Part shown: one piece after another, positions 1-8,039 of the stretch
Layout: each line of letters opens with the position of its first letter
Position numbering within the stretch: position 1 is the stretch's first letter
Origin: CAYFYJ01 sp964347415
GTDB lineage: Archaea; Aenigmatarchaeota; Aenigmatarchaeia; CG10238-14
Assembly (NCBI GenBank): GCA_964347415.1
Contig: CAYFYJ010000005.1
Span: 1-18,361, forward strand
Length of the DNA: 18,361 nt
Direction of reading: 5' to 3'
Notes under the pieces: generated by a model
What the model saw: only the letters and a program-made list of their open reading frames with translations
Databases searched by the model: none
What the model was told of the DNA's origin: nothing
Position numbers and translations under genes: made by a program

Positions 1-3000
1 CATCCCCGTATCTTGAATGCCATGCTGATATCAATTCCACTTCTTCACCGTCAACAAATAGTTTGACAGTATCGATGTAAGAATGTTCTGGTAAGGTTGT
101 CTCTTTCAATAGTAAGGAAAAAACTCCTCCTTCTGCAACTGGCTTTGTCTTTAATACAATTTCATCTACGACATCATCTTCAGAATGAATCCTAGACTTT
201 CTTTCTTTGACATAGTCTTTGCCATCATAAACGAACAGGGTTGGGCATCCGCCCCCACCAGTAGACCGCCTACAATTGCCAGTAGAACTAGAACAATATG
301 TGTAACCACAACACTCGTCGTGTGAAGCACATGGGTCTCCTTCTGGAGTGCAAGGATTAATCACTAAATCTACTCTGTCAGATTGTGAACCACTTACACA
401 GGCATAGTACGAGAAGGTGCCTAGGGTTTCTCCGTTGTCGAATTCGCAATATTCAGTATGATAATTAATATAACTTTGACATGCAATATCTCCACTACAG
501 GAATCCTGTCTCACATAAACATACTCACCCATAAAAGAACCCAAATTAGATATTCTTGCTTTAGTGCTTCTGGTGGTATAGCCCGGATTTGGAGTAAAAT
601 TTAAAGATACTCCTCCAACAGTGTACACAGTGAGTGCTTCACTATCATATTCTCCTGTGTCAAGAGAACGACCATCACCAGTTAAATCCACACATGCATA
701 GTATTCGTGGTCACCGGCTTGATCTGGTGCATTGAAATTACAGGAACAACCTGAACCAGATGCAAAACAATCGCATATTTCTGTTCCATCACAAGAATCT
801 TTTTTAATGTAAACAGTTTCACCATCACAATAACTCAAACCGGTTACGGAAGCAGTGACAGTACTTCCTTTGTAAACAGGATTTGGTGAAAGAGATACTT
901 GTACACTACCTGAGCAAAAATAAACAGTAGCAGTAGTATTACTAAACCATGACTGTGATTGGGCGCTAATAATAAAAAGAGAAACATTATAAATACCCGG
1001 GTCGCTATAAGTATGTGTTACTCTTTCCTCATAGCCCCATGAACCATCACCGAACTCCCAAATAAACCATAAGACGTCTCCGTCAGGATCATAAGAACCT
1101 GAACCATCAAAAGTTATAGTATTCCCACTCTCATTCACATAAGGGCCGTTTGCATCTGCAATTGGTTTGTAGGCGTCAGCAATGACTTTAATATCATCTA
1201 GGTAAATGCCCTCATAATCATTGTATAACTCATCCTCACTTTCGAAATTTAAAGAAAAATGAAGAATTCTTCCCCAATGATCTAATTGAAACATACTCTT
1301 AACGAATTCACCATTTGTTGATCTATTAAAGGAATCCATTCCCATGCCACCCCAGGGCATACCATCCAACCAAATTTGGTAGTTGAAGAAATCGGTCCAA
1401 CGTTCTCCCCCTTGGGGCTCCAAATCGATAGAATAATTAACGATTAGATAGATGTCAGTGTAATCTGTTACATTGATGGGAGGTGATATTAAAGAACCAT
1501 TATTCTCAGTTCCAGTATCATAATTCCATTGATCTTCTATACCATAATACCAAGAATGAGTTGGACTTGTAGAACGATGTTCTGTTATATGCCATAATAC
1601 AGGGTCGTCTCCTCTCGGTGTTTCATTCCATACAACTACCCAACTTCTGTTCCAACCATTGGCACCACTTTCCATATCATCTTCAAACAATACGATTCCT
1701 GTAGTTGTTGTAGTGGAAACAACGTTAGAAACATTCGATGGGTTATTATGGTCATCATAAGATTTTATAGCAAAATAGTAAGTAGTTTCTGGGAAAAGAG
1801 AACTTAAAGTTTCATTTATTTGAGTTCCAGCAGGTATATAATACCTATAAAAGGTATATTTTTCTGCAGAACCAAAGTTGGTCTCATTGATTGGGACGGT
1901 TGAATATGCTATTTCATAATATCTCATACTCCCTTCCATTCCGTCATCACCAGGGACAGTCCATTCCAATCTAACAGTTGTTCCTTTCGTATTTATTACA
2001 GACAAATCTGTTATAGCAGACGGAGGGATTGTATCAGGAAGTGTATCAACATAATACTTTGGTTGGAAGGTACAATTACCATAAGCTAATTTAAAATATC
2101 CATCACCGTTCCACGTACTTCCCCAACTATTTCTTATTATCCAATAATTCCCTGTATCATTATAACCGACAAGAACTACTGCATGGTTAATCAAGCCATT
2201 AGAATTGCATGTAAAAATTCCTTCGCTGTTAAAACTACCGCCATAAAACATGTATATTACAATCGGTCCCTTTGTTGTCAGACACTTTTTCTCGTCACCA
2301 CAATATTGAAGAGGATCCCAATGAGCAATCTTGAATACTCTGTCTTCCCAATCTGAACATTTGTTTGAACAAGGCTGGTCAATGGCAGTATACGGAAAGC
2401 AAGGTTCATCAACTATTCCTGTGTCTTCCGCATAATCTAGCGCATGATTACTCCATCCTCCGCCACAACTTCCTCCTCCACTACAGGATAAAACATCTTG
2501 CTCTGAAAGATTCAGATCTAGATTAGAATTATTGTACTCGATGTTCGCGTCCCCCTCTATGGCTCCAACTGCGGCAAAATCCCAACAACTTCCACAACCA
2601 CCTTGATTTTTAACGATAGTCATCCAATTAGTGTCGTTTACATCCCTCCAATCAAAATAAGATGGAAGTTCACTTTCTCCTTCAGTTGTAGTTATAATGT
2701 TTGTTTCTTCTTCAGGAGGTATGCTTTCTTCCTCAATTCTTACTCCAGATTCTTTCAATATTTCATTTAAGTTCATCAGGTCTGAAACAGAACCAATCTC
2801 TCTTTTATTTTCAACACAAACCGCATATTCCCAGGAATAAGGATTTTTCCCATCACTTTTCGTTTTTGTATCGTATCCATATATTGCACAATAGGAATAT
2901 CTCTTTTCACATTTACCTGCGAAAAACTCCCATTCATCACATTCCTTTTTGTTTGGAAGTTTACAAATTCCTTTTTCTCCTTGTTCTGCTTTAATTATCT

Positions 3001-3118
3001 TGTATTCATACCCTAAATCCCCGCAATAAACAGCAGCTGGATTTGGAATAGCATTAACGATTGAAACATCTAAAATTACCAAGAACACAATGATTAGTAG
3101 TATCCTCAACAACTTCAT
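1..3118 (-). CDS. Secreted multidomain papain-family (C1) cysteine peptidase, C-terminus beyond window
   Basis: The reading frame is open from ATG at 3118 to base 1, 1039 codons without a stop, so the C-terminus lies outside. A signal peptide (1-23, cut after Val-Asn-Ala) leads into a DUF333-like Cys-rich module (26-77, starting NPAAVYC, with C32, C52, C60, C70, C77). The peptidase domain (about 151-356) has FDWRD at 155-159, oxyanion Gln172 and catalytic Cys178 in QGGCGSCW, His312 in NHAVVLVGY and Asn330 in RNSWG, so all catalytic residues are present. Then follow an FN3-like domain (about 362-455), a lectin/MAM-like beta region (about 470-645), a PKD domain (about 650-733, FGDG at 689-692), two related Cys-containing Ig-like repeats (about 734-920), a Cys-dense segment (923-955), and a module starting CPTLFVYDGKDY at 958. 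No typical ERFNIN propeptide is visible. Role by family: extracellular protein degradation; target unknown. Domain boundaries are my estimates. Confidence 0.93.
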   Translation of the reverse strand, partial: MKLLRILLIIVFLVILDVSIVNAIPNPAAVYCGDLGYEYKIIKAEQGEKGICKLPNKKECDEWEFFAGKCEKRYSYCAIYGYDTKTKSDGKNPYSWEYAVCVENKREIGSVSDLMNLNEILKESGVRIEEESIPPEEETNIITTTEGESELPSYFDWRDVNDTNWMTIVKNQGGCGSCWDFAAVGAIEGDANIEYNNSNLDLNLSEQDVLSCSGGGSCGGGWSNHALDYAEDTGIVDEPCFPYTAIDQPCSNKCSDWEDRVFKIAHWDPLQYCGDEKKCLTTKGPIVIYMFYGGSFNSEGIFTCNSNGLINHAVVLVGYNDTGNYWIIRNSWGSTWNGDGYFKLAYGNCTFQPKYYVDTLPDTIPPSAITDLSVINTKGTTVRLEWTVPGDDGMEGSMRYYEIAYSTVPINETNFGSAEKYTFYRYYIPAGTQINETLSSLFPETTYYFAIKSYDDHNNPSNVSNVVSTTTTTGIVLFEDDMESGANGWNRSWVVVWNETPRGDDPVLWHITEHRSTSPTHSWYYGIEDQWNYDTGTENNGSLISPPINVTDYTDIYLIVNYSIDLEPQGGERWTDFFNYQIWLDGMPWGGMGMDSFNRSTNGEFVKSMFQLDHWGRILHFSLNFESEDELYNDYEGIYLDDIKVIADAYKPIADANGPYVNESGNTITFDGSGSYDPDGDVLWFIWEFGDGSWGYEERVTHTYSDPGIYNVSLFIISAQSQSWFSNTTATVYFCSGSVQVSLSPNPVYKGSTVTASVTGLSYCDGETVYIKKDSCDGTEICDCFASGSGCSCNFNAPDQAGDHEYYACVDLTGDGRSLDTGEYDSEALTVYTVGGVSLNFTPNPGYTTRSTKARISNLGSFMGEYVYVRQDSCSGDIACQSYINYHTEYCEFDNGETLGTFSYYACVSGSQSDRVDLVINPCTPEGDPCASHDECCGYTYCSSSTGNCRRSTGGGGCPTLFVYDGKDYVKERKSRIHSEDDVVDEIVLKTKPVAEGGVFSLLLKETTLPEHSYIDTVKLFVDGEEVELISAWHSRYGD

Positions 3119-3124
3119 GTATTA

Positions 3125-3145
3125 ATTATTTGATTTACTTGAAGA
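3125..3145 (-). promoter_or_regulatory. Start-proximal element copy 1 (peptidase gene)
   Basis: On the minus strand this reads TCTTCAAGTAAA then TCAAATAAT and ends six bases before the peptidase ATG. It matches the element of the neighbouring hydrolase gene at 19 of 21 positions. An AT-rich TATA-like stretch (AATAAGTTTTT) lies just upstream, so the element would cover the region between TATA and the transcription start. There is no Shine-Dalgarno sequence. Confidence 0.55.
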
Positions 3146-3153
3146 AAAACTTA

Positions 3154-5637
3154 TTATTCCAACCCTATGTATCCATTCGCAACTTTCACAGAATCAACCC
3201 AAACTATTGTATTGAGTCCGGCACTAGTGTACACATTACCCAAAGCTATTTTTGTTGCATCACCAGCACCACTAGTATCCAAACCAGTTATAGTTATAAC
3301 TTCGTTACCATCGAACCAAACTCTATATTCACCGTTTGTTGCATGTTTAACGAATTTAATTTCGAAGGGATACCAGGTATTGACATCCATTGATATAGGA
3401 TAGGAAAATGTGGAATCTGGATAACCTGATTGTAAATGTAACGTAAGTCCATGAGTTCCTGTCCATTCAATAATTAATCGGGCAATTAAACTTCCCCAGC
3501 CACCTGAACCATAACCCAATCTTAAAAATCTGAATTGACCACTTGTAGTCGGTAATTCAGAAAACCTGAAGTATCCTCTGACAAAAACTGTTGTTTGTCC
3601 TGTAAAATCTTTGTAAACAAAATCATTCGACGAATCGCCTTCAAGACTGTGAGTTCCCTCATACTTTTGGGTTGAAACAACAGTTGGTGTCCCTATTATT
3701 CCAGTCCAATTATCAAAATCTTCTAATTCAAAACTGTCTTCAAAAATATAACCTGATAGTATAGTCGTCGTGGTGGTTGTTGTACTCGAAGTTGAAGTAG
3801 TAGTTGTTCCTGGGATCGTAGTCGTGGTTGATGTGGTTGGTATTCCGGGAACTGTTGTTGTAGTAAGACCTACTTTCATGTGTAATACATTTTCAGAGGG
3901 ATCATAGAACCATTCATTTGCTGATATGGGCGAAGTTCCTTCTGTCATCTCTATTCCATTTGCTTTTACTGCCTGGGGTTTTTCTTCAGAATGGACTTGT
4001 ATTACTTGATCTGTTGTGATATCAATATTAAACGATACTTTATTATCAGAAGGGTAACCAGTCACATAATTGACAACATTTACTAGATCCGAAGTTATAC
4101 TGACTGGTATAAACTTTATCCAAAAATTTGGAATGAAGAATTCTAAGACATTGTATTGCAAATCATACATACCAGGCCAAAGTCCTAGGACATAGTTACC
4201 ATCTACAGTACGATCAGAAGTATTAACCTGACTCGTTCCCTCATTGTACAAGATGACATCGGCTTCGATCATACTAGTTGCGTTCCTCAATTGACCCGAG
4301 ATTGTGACTTGACCTGTTGGAATTGTTGTAGTTGAAGGTATGGTCGACTCAGCTTTAATCAAATAAACTGAGTATGGTTTAAGTGTTAAATCTAAACGAG
4401 AATCTGTACCTGAGTACAGAGAAGAACTAAAATCATGATCAGAACTCGATTCATAAACAGTTATGTTTTTGGTGCTTGGGAAATTAACCCGAACATCTCT
4501 AGATGTCAGATAACTGTTAGTTAATTGAACGATAGTGTTGCCATCGGGGTTTTTGACCGACAAGAATGAAATAGTTGAAACATCATCATCAATATCTGAA
4601 TTAATCTTTAACCTGTCTCCATAGAATTTTAGATTATTTTCACCGACAAGTTGATAGTATTCTCCTATTGGTGTGAATGTTTGATCAGAGGAATTATATA
4701 ATCCATGCCACAAGGCACCTGTCGTATAAAGTATGTTGAAGGGAAAATGAACTTGAGCTTTTACATCATAATCTAAAAGAACTTTTATTTCTTTTGCTTT
4801 TTGGATAACATCTCTGTAATCCCATTTTATCTCTGTTTTCCATATCGACGACTCTGTCATCATTAATGGTTTATCGCCGCAGCCGTATTGATCGAGTAAT
4901 TGTTTATAATTATCCATATGACTTGGCCACGTTTCGGGTGGCCAATCATAAGTATGAAAACTATAAATGTCGATATAATCACTTGCGTTTACACAAATCT
5001 CTTCTATAAATTGAACTGTCTGATCCCTATCAAAGAATTGGGGGGCTATCCCACTAAGCGTAGGAGCAAGTATTACAGCATCCGGATCAGTGTTTTTTAT
5101 TTTTTGGGAGACATTGACTAAAAACTCTCTATATTCTATTATAGTCCCGTGCCAACGATAGTCTCCCAAGTTTGGTTCACCCCAAATCTCATAATAAGTT
5201 GCATCGTCCTTTACATGATTTACTGCGATTTCTACCAATTCCAAATATTTTGTCATATTCGTGGGTGGGGCATAGTTCGTTCCATCTCTCGATAACCATG
5301 TTGGCATGAAACCAACTATCATATCTGGTTCTACGTTATTAGCCTTGACAGCATCCATCCATCTGTCCAAGTTAATAAAGTCTGGTATCTCATTGTCTTT
5401 AAACACAGTGTGTAAGAGCATGTCTACCACACCGAATGTAATTCCACTTTTTGGAAGACCATCAAAACGAACATAATCATTAGGCCTCCATATGTGTAAA
5501 TTCGCACCCCAAGTAAATTCAGGAACTGTTCCAACAACCTCTTCTGTAATGTTAATATAGCTTGCTTGAGAAGTGCACAAAGTGGGGGAAAATAAAATCA
5601 AAAACAAAAATGATAGAACTATCAAAAATTTCTTCAT
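3154..5637 (-). CDS. Secreted clan GH-A-type glycoside hydrolase with accessory beta domains
   Basis: 827 aa. A signal peptide covers about 1-25. Residues 36-335 look like a (beta/alpha)8 hydrolase of clan GH-A, closest in feel to GH39. WGEPN supplies the likely acid/base Glu154 and MTESS the likely nucleophile Glu262, with FHTYDWPP between them. A short beta-sandwich (about 336-428) follows, then a carboxypeptidase-regulatory-like beta domain (443-520), an unassigned beta region to 590, a Thr-rich linker (591-627), and a C-terminal concanavalin/LamG-like domain (630-827) probably binding carbohydrate. There is no C-terminal membrane helix, so the protein is probably released or held through its lectin domain. 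It lies 35 bases upstream of the peptidase gene on the same strand and has a nearly identical start-proximal element, suggesting joint expression. The hydrolase class is confident; the exact family and the substrate are not. Confidence 0.85.
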   Translation of the reverse strand: MKKFLIVLSFLFLILFSPTLCTSQASYINITEEVVGTVPEFTWGANLHIWRPNDYVRFDGLPKSGITFGVVDMLLHTVFKDNEIPDFINLDRWMDAVKANNVEPDMIVGFMPTWLSRDGTNYAPPTNMTKYLELVEIAVNHVKDDATYYEIWGEPNLGDYRWHGTIIEYREFLVNVSQKIKNTDPDAVILAPTLSGIAPQFFDRDQTVQFIEEICVNASDYIDIYSFHTYDWPPETWPSHMDNYKQLLDQYGCGDKPLMMTESSIWKTEIKWDYRDVIQKAKEIKVLLDYDVKAQVHFPFNILYTTGALWHGLYNSSDQTFTPIGEYYQLVGENNLKFYGDRLKINSDIDDDVSTISFLSVKNPDGNTIVQLTNSYLTSRDVRVNFPSTKNITVYESSSDHDFSSSLYSGTDSRLDLTLKPYSVYLIKAESTIPSTTTIPTGQVTISGQLRNATSMIEADVILYNEGTSQVNTSDRTVDGNYVLGLWPGMYDLQYNVLEFFIPNFWIKFIPVSITSDLVNVVNYVTGYPSDNKVSFNIDITTDQVIQVHSEEKPQAVKANGIEMTEGTSPISANEWFYDPSENVLHMKVGLTTTTVPGIPTTSTTTTIPGTTTTSTSSTTTTTTTILSGYIFEDSFELEDFDNWTGIIGTPTVVSTQKYEGTHSLEGDSSNDFVYKDFTGQTTVFVRGYFRFSELPTTSGQFRFLRLGYGSGGWGSLIARLIIEWTGTHGLTLHLQSGYPDSTFSYPISMDVNTWYPFEIKFVKHATNGEYRVWFDGNEVITITGLDTSGAGDATKIALGNVYTSAGLNTIVWVDSVKVANGYIGLE

Positions 5638-5642
5638 GAATT

Positions 5643-5663
5643 ATCATTTGGTTTACTTGAAGA
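5643..5663 (-). promoter_or_regulatory. Start-proximal element copy 2 (hydrolase gene)
   Basis: On the minus strand this reads TCTTCAAGTAAA then CCAAATGAT, ending five bases before the hydrolase ATG. It differs from copy 1 by two transitions. TTAAAATTA directly upstream is a reasonable TATA box for a leaderless or near-leaderless transcript. Confidence 0.55.
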
Positions 5664-5690
5664 TTAATTTTAAGATATTAATTCCTTTAA
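5664..5690. promoter_or_regulatory. Divergent promoter region between hydrolase and XPF genes
   Basis: The gap of about 75 bases between the divergent starts at 5637 and 5713 holds TTAAAATTA-type TATA sequence for the minus gene (about 5664-5674) and GATATTAATT (from 5674) as the best candidate for the plus genes. The two promoters are nearly back to back. Boundaries are approximate. Confidence 0.4.
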
Positions 5691-5712
5691 TGAAAATATA
5701 GAGTGTGAATTG

Positions 5713-6384
5713 ATGATACAAAGAATTCTAAAACCCAAGGATAAACCTGTTATCATTGTTGATACCAGGGAGAATAAATCTTCTATAAAGAATTATCTAG
5801 AGAGTTTAAATGCAATGGTCAAAGTACTGCCACTAAAAGTAGGAGACTTCATCTGTTCAGAGAGGGTTTGTGTTGAGAGGAAGACTGGCGACGATTTTAT
5901 ATCTTCTATCGTCGACGGCAGATTATTCAAACAAGTGGAAGAGCTGAAAGATAATTTTTCTAAACCCATCATCTTAATAGAAGGTGATTATTACAAGGGT
6001 GGCATGAACGAGAGTGCGATAAAATCTGCTTTAGCCGCAATCATCCTCAACTATGGAATCCCAGTCGTCATGACTAAAGATGAGGATGAAACTGCTAGAA
6101 CTATATTCTGGCTTGCAAAAAGGGAGCAGATAATTTCTAATATTGGAATAGGGATAAAGGGGAGGAAAAAACCTAAGAGATTGAAAGATTTACAAGAACA
6201 TGTGGTTACTGGGTTGCCTGGAGTTTCTGTTGTTCTATCGAAGAGAATATTAAGGAAATTCAAGACGATTAAGAATGTTGCAAACGCTAAGGAGAAAGAA
6301 TTGATGGAAGTCGATGGTGTAGGCAAAGTCCTGGCTAAACGTTTGCATGAATTACTAAACAAAGAATACGGAGGGAAAGCTTGA
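5713..6384 (+). CDS. xpf: Stand-alone XPF/ERCC4-type structure-specific endonuclease
   Basis: 223 aa from ATG 5713 (a TTG sits directly before it at 5710; the purine run GAGTG at 5701 is better spaced for the ATG). The N-terminal ERCC4 nuclease domain carries VDTRE (Asp17-Glu20), GDF (Gly44-Asp45) and the signature VERKTGDD (Glu55, Arg56, Lys57, Asp60), all expected metal-binding and catalytic residues. The C-terminal part has two helix-hairpin-helix motifs, GLPGVS near 167 and VDGVGKVLAKRL near 200, for DNA binding and dimerisation. There is no helicase domain, so this is the short form rather than Hef. By family it cuts branched or flap DNA 3' structures as a dimer, possibly stimulated by PCNA; I see no clear C-terminal PIP box. 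It overlaps the next gene by four bases (TTGA), so the two are translationally coupled. Confidence 0.93.
   Translation: MIQRILKPKDKPVIIVDTRENKSSIKNYLESLNAMVKVLPLKVGDFICSERVCVERKTGDDFISSIVDGRLFKQVEELKDNFSKPIILIEGDYYKGGMNESAIKSALAAIILNYGIPVVMTKDEDETARTIFWLAKREQIISNIGIGIKGRKKPKRLKDLQEHVVTGLPGVSVVLSKRILRKFKTIKNVANAKEKELMEVDGVGKVLAKRLHELLNKEYGGKA
6370..6375 (+). promoter_or_regulatory. Shine-Dalgarno for the DUF460 gene
   Basis: GGAGGG five bases before TTG 6381, inside the end of the nuclease gene. It is the clearest Shine-Dalgarno match in the window and decides a non-ATG start for an internal operon gene. Confidence 0.65.
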
Positions 6385-7526
6385 AGAAGCCCATCATAGT
6401 CGGGTACGATCCTGGAACAACTGCAGCCTTAGCGATAATAGACACTAAAGGAGAAATCTTATTCTTAAAATCGAAGAGGAGTTTCAAGAGGGGAGAAATA
6501 ATAGACATAATTACTGACATCGGAAAACCGTTATTGGTAGCAGGAGACAGACGTCCTATCCCAAAAAGTGTTGAAAAAATGGCACGTACTCTTGGGTGTA
6601 GACCTTTCTATCCTAGGAAATCTTTGTCAGTTTCTGAAAAGAATTGGATAGTTCGTGAATTCAAGGATGAAGTAGAAGACAATCATGAAAAGGATGCTCT
6701 AGCTTCTGCCTTTTACGCATTCAAACATTATTCAAGACTGTTCAAGAGAACACATGATATCCTAGAATCACAGGGTTTGAGTAGATTGTACGACAAAGTA
6801 CTTAAAACAGTGGTTACTGGTGACATCGAAAATATAGCCGAGGCGATTAATACTATATTAAAAACAAGGGAAAGAGTTCCTAAGGTCGATAAAAAAATTA
6901 TCGTTGAGAAAAAGACTTTGGACAAAACTGTTTCTAGGTTACAAGAAAAGATAAAACGACTGGAAAGGGATATCGAGATATTCAAAAAATTGAACGAGAA
7001 ATTAAAGAAAAGATTGAGGATTAGTGAAAAAGATATTCGACAGTACAGAAAAAAACTCGAAGAAAAGATTGATTTGGATTCACTGGCTTCTATAAAAAAG
7101 GAAACCGATCGATTGAAGAGCGAATTAAAGGAATCGATCGAATCAGTTGAAAAATTACGACTTTTCAGGAAAATCGAATTAAAGGGTTATTATCCGATTG
7201 TTGAACTGGAAGAGGTAAGAGACAACATAACCAAAGATTTAGATGAGATTCTAGATTTAGAAAATAGAATCATTCTTAGTGAAAACATAGGGAACGCACA
7301 AATACTGAACGATTACAATATCAAGGCCTTGATATCCTTGGAAAGCCCGGGTGAAGGAATACTAGAAAGGGTTGATTTCCCTGTGATAATCAAAAAAGAT
7401 ATTTCCATTGAAAAAATGAAAAATATATCAGTAGTTCGAAAACAGGAATTGGAAGAATGTATAAAAAAGGCAAGAAAAACTGGTTTCATCCAGTTGTTAA
7501 AGGCTCACAAAAAAAGAAGATTTTAA
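6381..7526 (+). CDS. DUF460 RNase H-fold protein with central coiled coil
   Basis: 381 aa. The start is TTG 6381, preceded by GGAGGG at 6370-6375, the clearest Shine-Dalgarno in the window; the start overlaps the stop of the nuclease gene. The N-terminal domain (about 5-118) matches DUF460, an archaeal RNase H/RuvC-like fold: GYDPGTTAALA with Asp10, VAGDRRP with Asp56, and NHEKDALASA with His102 and Asp105 at the usual acidic-cluster positions. A strongly charged coiled coil spans about 170-265, followed by a mixed alpha/beta C-terminal domain (about 270-381). It is shorter than many archaeal DUF460 proteins as I remember them. Function is not established for the family; a nuclease acting on DNA or RNA is plausible given the acidic residues and the XPF neighbour, but that is inference. 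Confidence 0.85.
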   Translation: MKKPIIVGYDPGTTAALAIIDTKGEILFLKSKRSFKRGEIIDIITDIGKPLLVAGDRRPIPKSVEKMARTLGCRPFYPRKSLSVSEKNWIVREFKDEVEDNHEKDALASAFYAFKHYSRLFKRTHDILESQGLSRLYDKVLKTVVTGDIENIAEAINTILKTRERVPKVDKKIIVEKKTLDKTVSRLQEKIKRLERDIEIFKKLNEKLKKRLRISEKDIRQYRKKLEEKIDLDSLASIKKETDRLKSELKESIESVEKLRLFRKIELKGYYPIVELEEVRDNITKDLDEILDLENRIILSENIGNAQILNDYNIKALISLESPGEGILERVDFPVIIKKDISIEKMKNISVVRKQELEECIKKARKTGFIQLLKAHKKRRF

Positions 7527-8011
7527 AAGATGTTTTCATATTCTTGATAAAATTTAACTTGTTGCTGATACCGTTCTATGCGATAATTTACTTTGATTTA
7601 TCTTTCTATCCGCTACAGGTTGCTTTTACAAATTTCATAGCTTCTATCTTGAGTTCATTGGGTTATCAATTCTCCAAATCAGGTTTTTTCCTTTTTCTGG
7701 GCGAAAGTCAGTATCCGATAGATATATCCAGGGATTGTTTAGGATGGAAGAGTGCTTATTCGTTGTTTGCTCTAGTCTTTGCTACTCCTGGTTTAAAAAA
7801 GGATAAGTTGAAGTTTCTGGCTGTTGGGATCCCTGTTCTATTCGTTGTGAACATATTCAGGGTACTCATAACCATACTCATAGGCCTTAATTTCGGTCTC
7901 CAGTATCTAGAAGTGATCCACACTTTCTTATGGCAAGCAATCATGATAATAGCTTTACTGTTAGTTTGGTATGTTTGGTTGAGAAAGGGAAATTTAATAG
8001 TCAAAAAATAA
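7457..8011 (+). CDS. Archaeosortase/exosortase-family transpeptidase
   Basis: 184 aa integral membrane protein with about five hydrophobic segments. The family triad is present in order: Cys94 in SRDCLGWKSA, Arg135 in NIFRVLITI and His155 in LEVIHTFLW. By family, archaeosortases cleave C-terminal tripartite sorting signals (short motif, membrane helix, basic tail) of exported proteins and transfer them to an anchor. The only ATG start, 7457, lies inside the DUF460 gene, giving an unusually long 70-base overlap; a TTG near the first membrane segment is a less likely alternative because it would remove the basic cytoplasmic N-terminus. I cannot assign the subfamily (ArtA to ArtE). No textbook PGF or PEF motif is visible in nearby proteins, but the small Ig-like protein ending at 15503 has the right C-terminal architecture. 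Confidence 0.85.
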   Translation: MYKKGKKNWFHPVVKGSQKKKILKDVFIFLIKFNLLLIPFYAIIYFDLSFYPLQVAFTNFIASILSSLGYQFSKSGFFLFLGESQYPIDISRDCLGWKSAYSLFALVFATPGLKKDKLKFLAVGIPVLFVVNIFRVLITILIGLNFGLQYLEVIHTFLWQAIMIIALLLVWYVWLRKGNLIVKK

Positions 8012-8020
8012 ATTATATAT
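8011..8020 (+). promoter_or_regulatory. TATA box of the coiled-coil gene pair
   Basis: AATTATATAT overlaps the archaeosortase stop codon. Its centre lies about 24 bases before TTG 8040, supporting a separate transcript for the coiled-coil genes and arguing against the GTG at 8028 as start. Confidence 0.5.
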
Positions 8021-8039
8021 CATAGTCGTGGGTGAAGAT

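Noticed and set aside
2701..2994. Plus-strand open frame of 97 codons
   Set aside because: It is opposite the strongly supported peptidase frame; its composition is that of a complement.
5566..5577. Possible lipobox Cys (Cys21) in the hydrolase signal peptide
   Set aside because: The residues around the Cys (PTLC followed by TSQA) do not fit the usual lipobox well, and cleavage after Ser-Gln-Ala is a better site, so a lipoprotein is not claimed.
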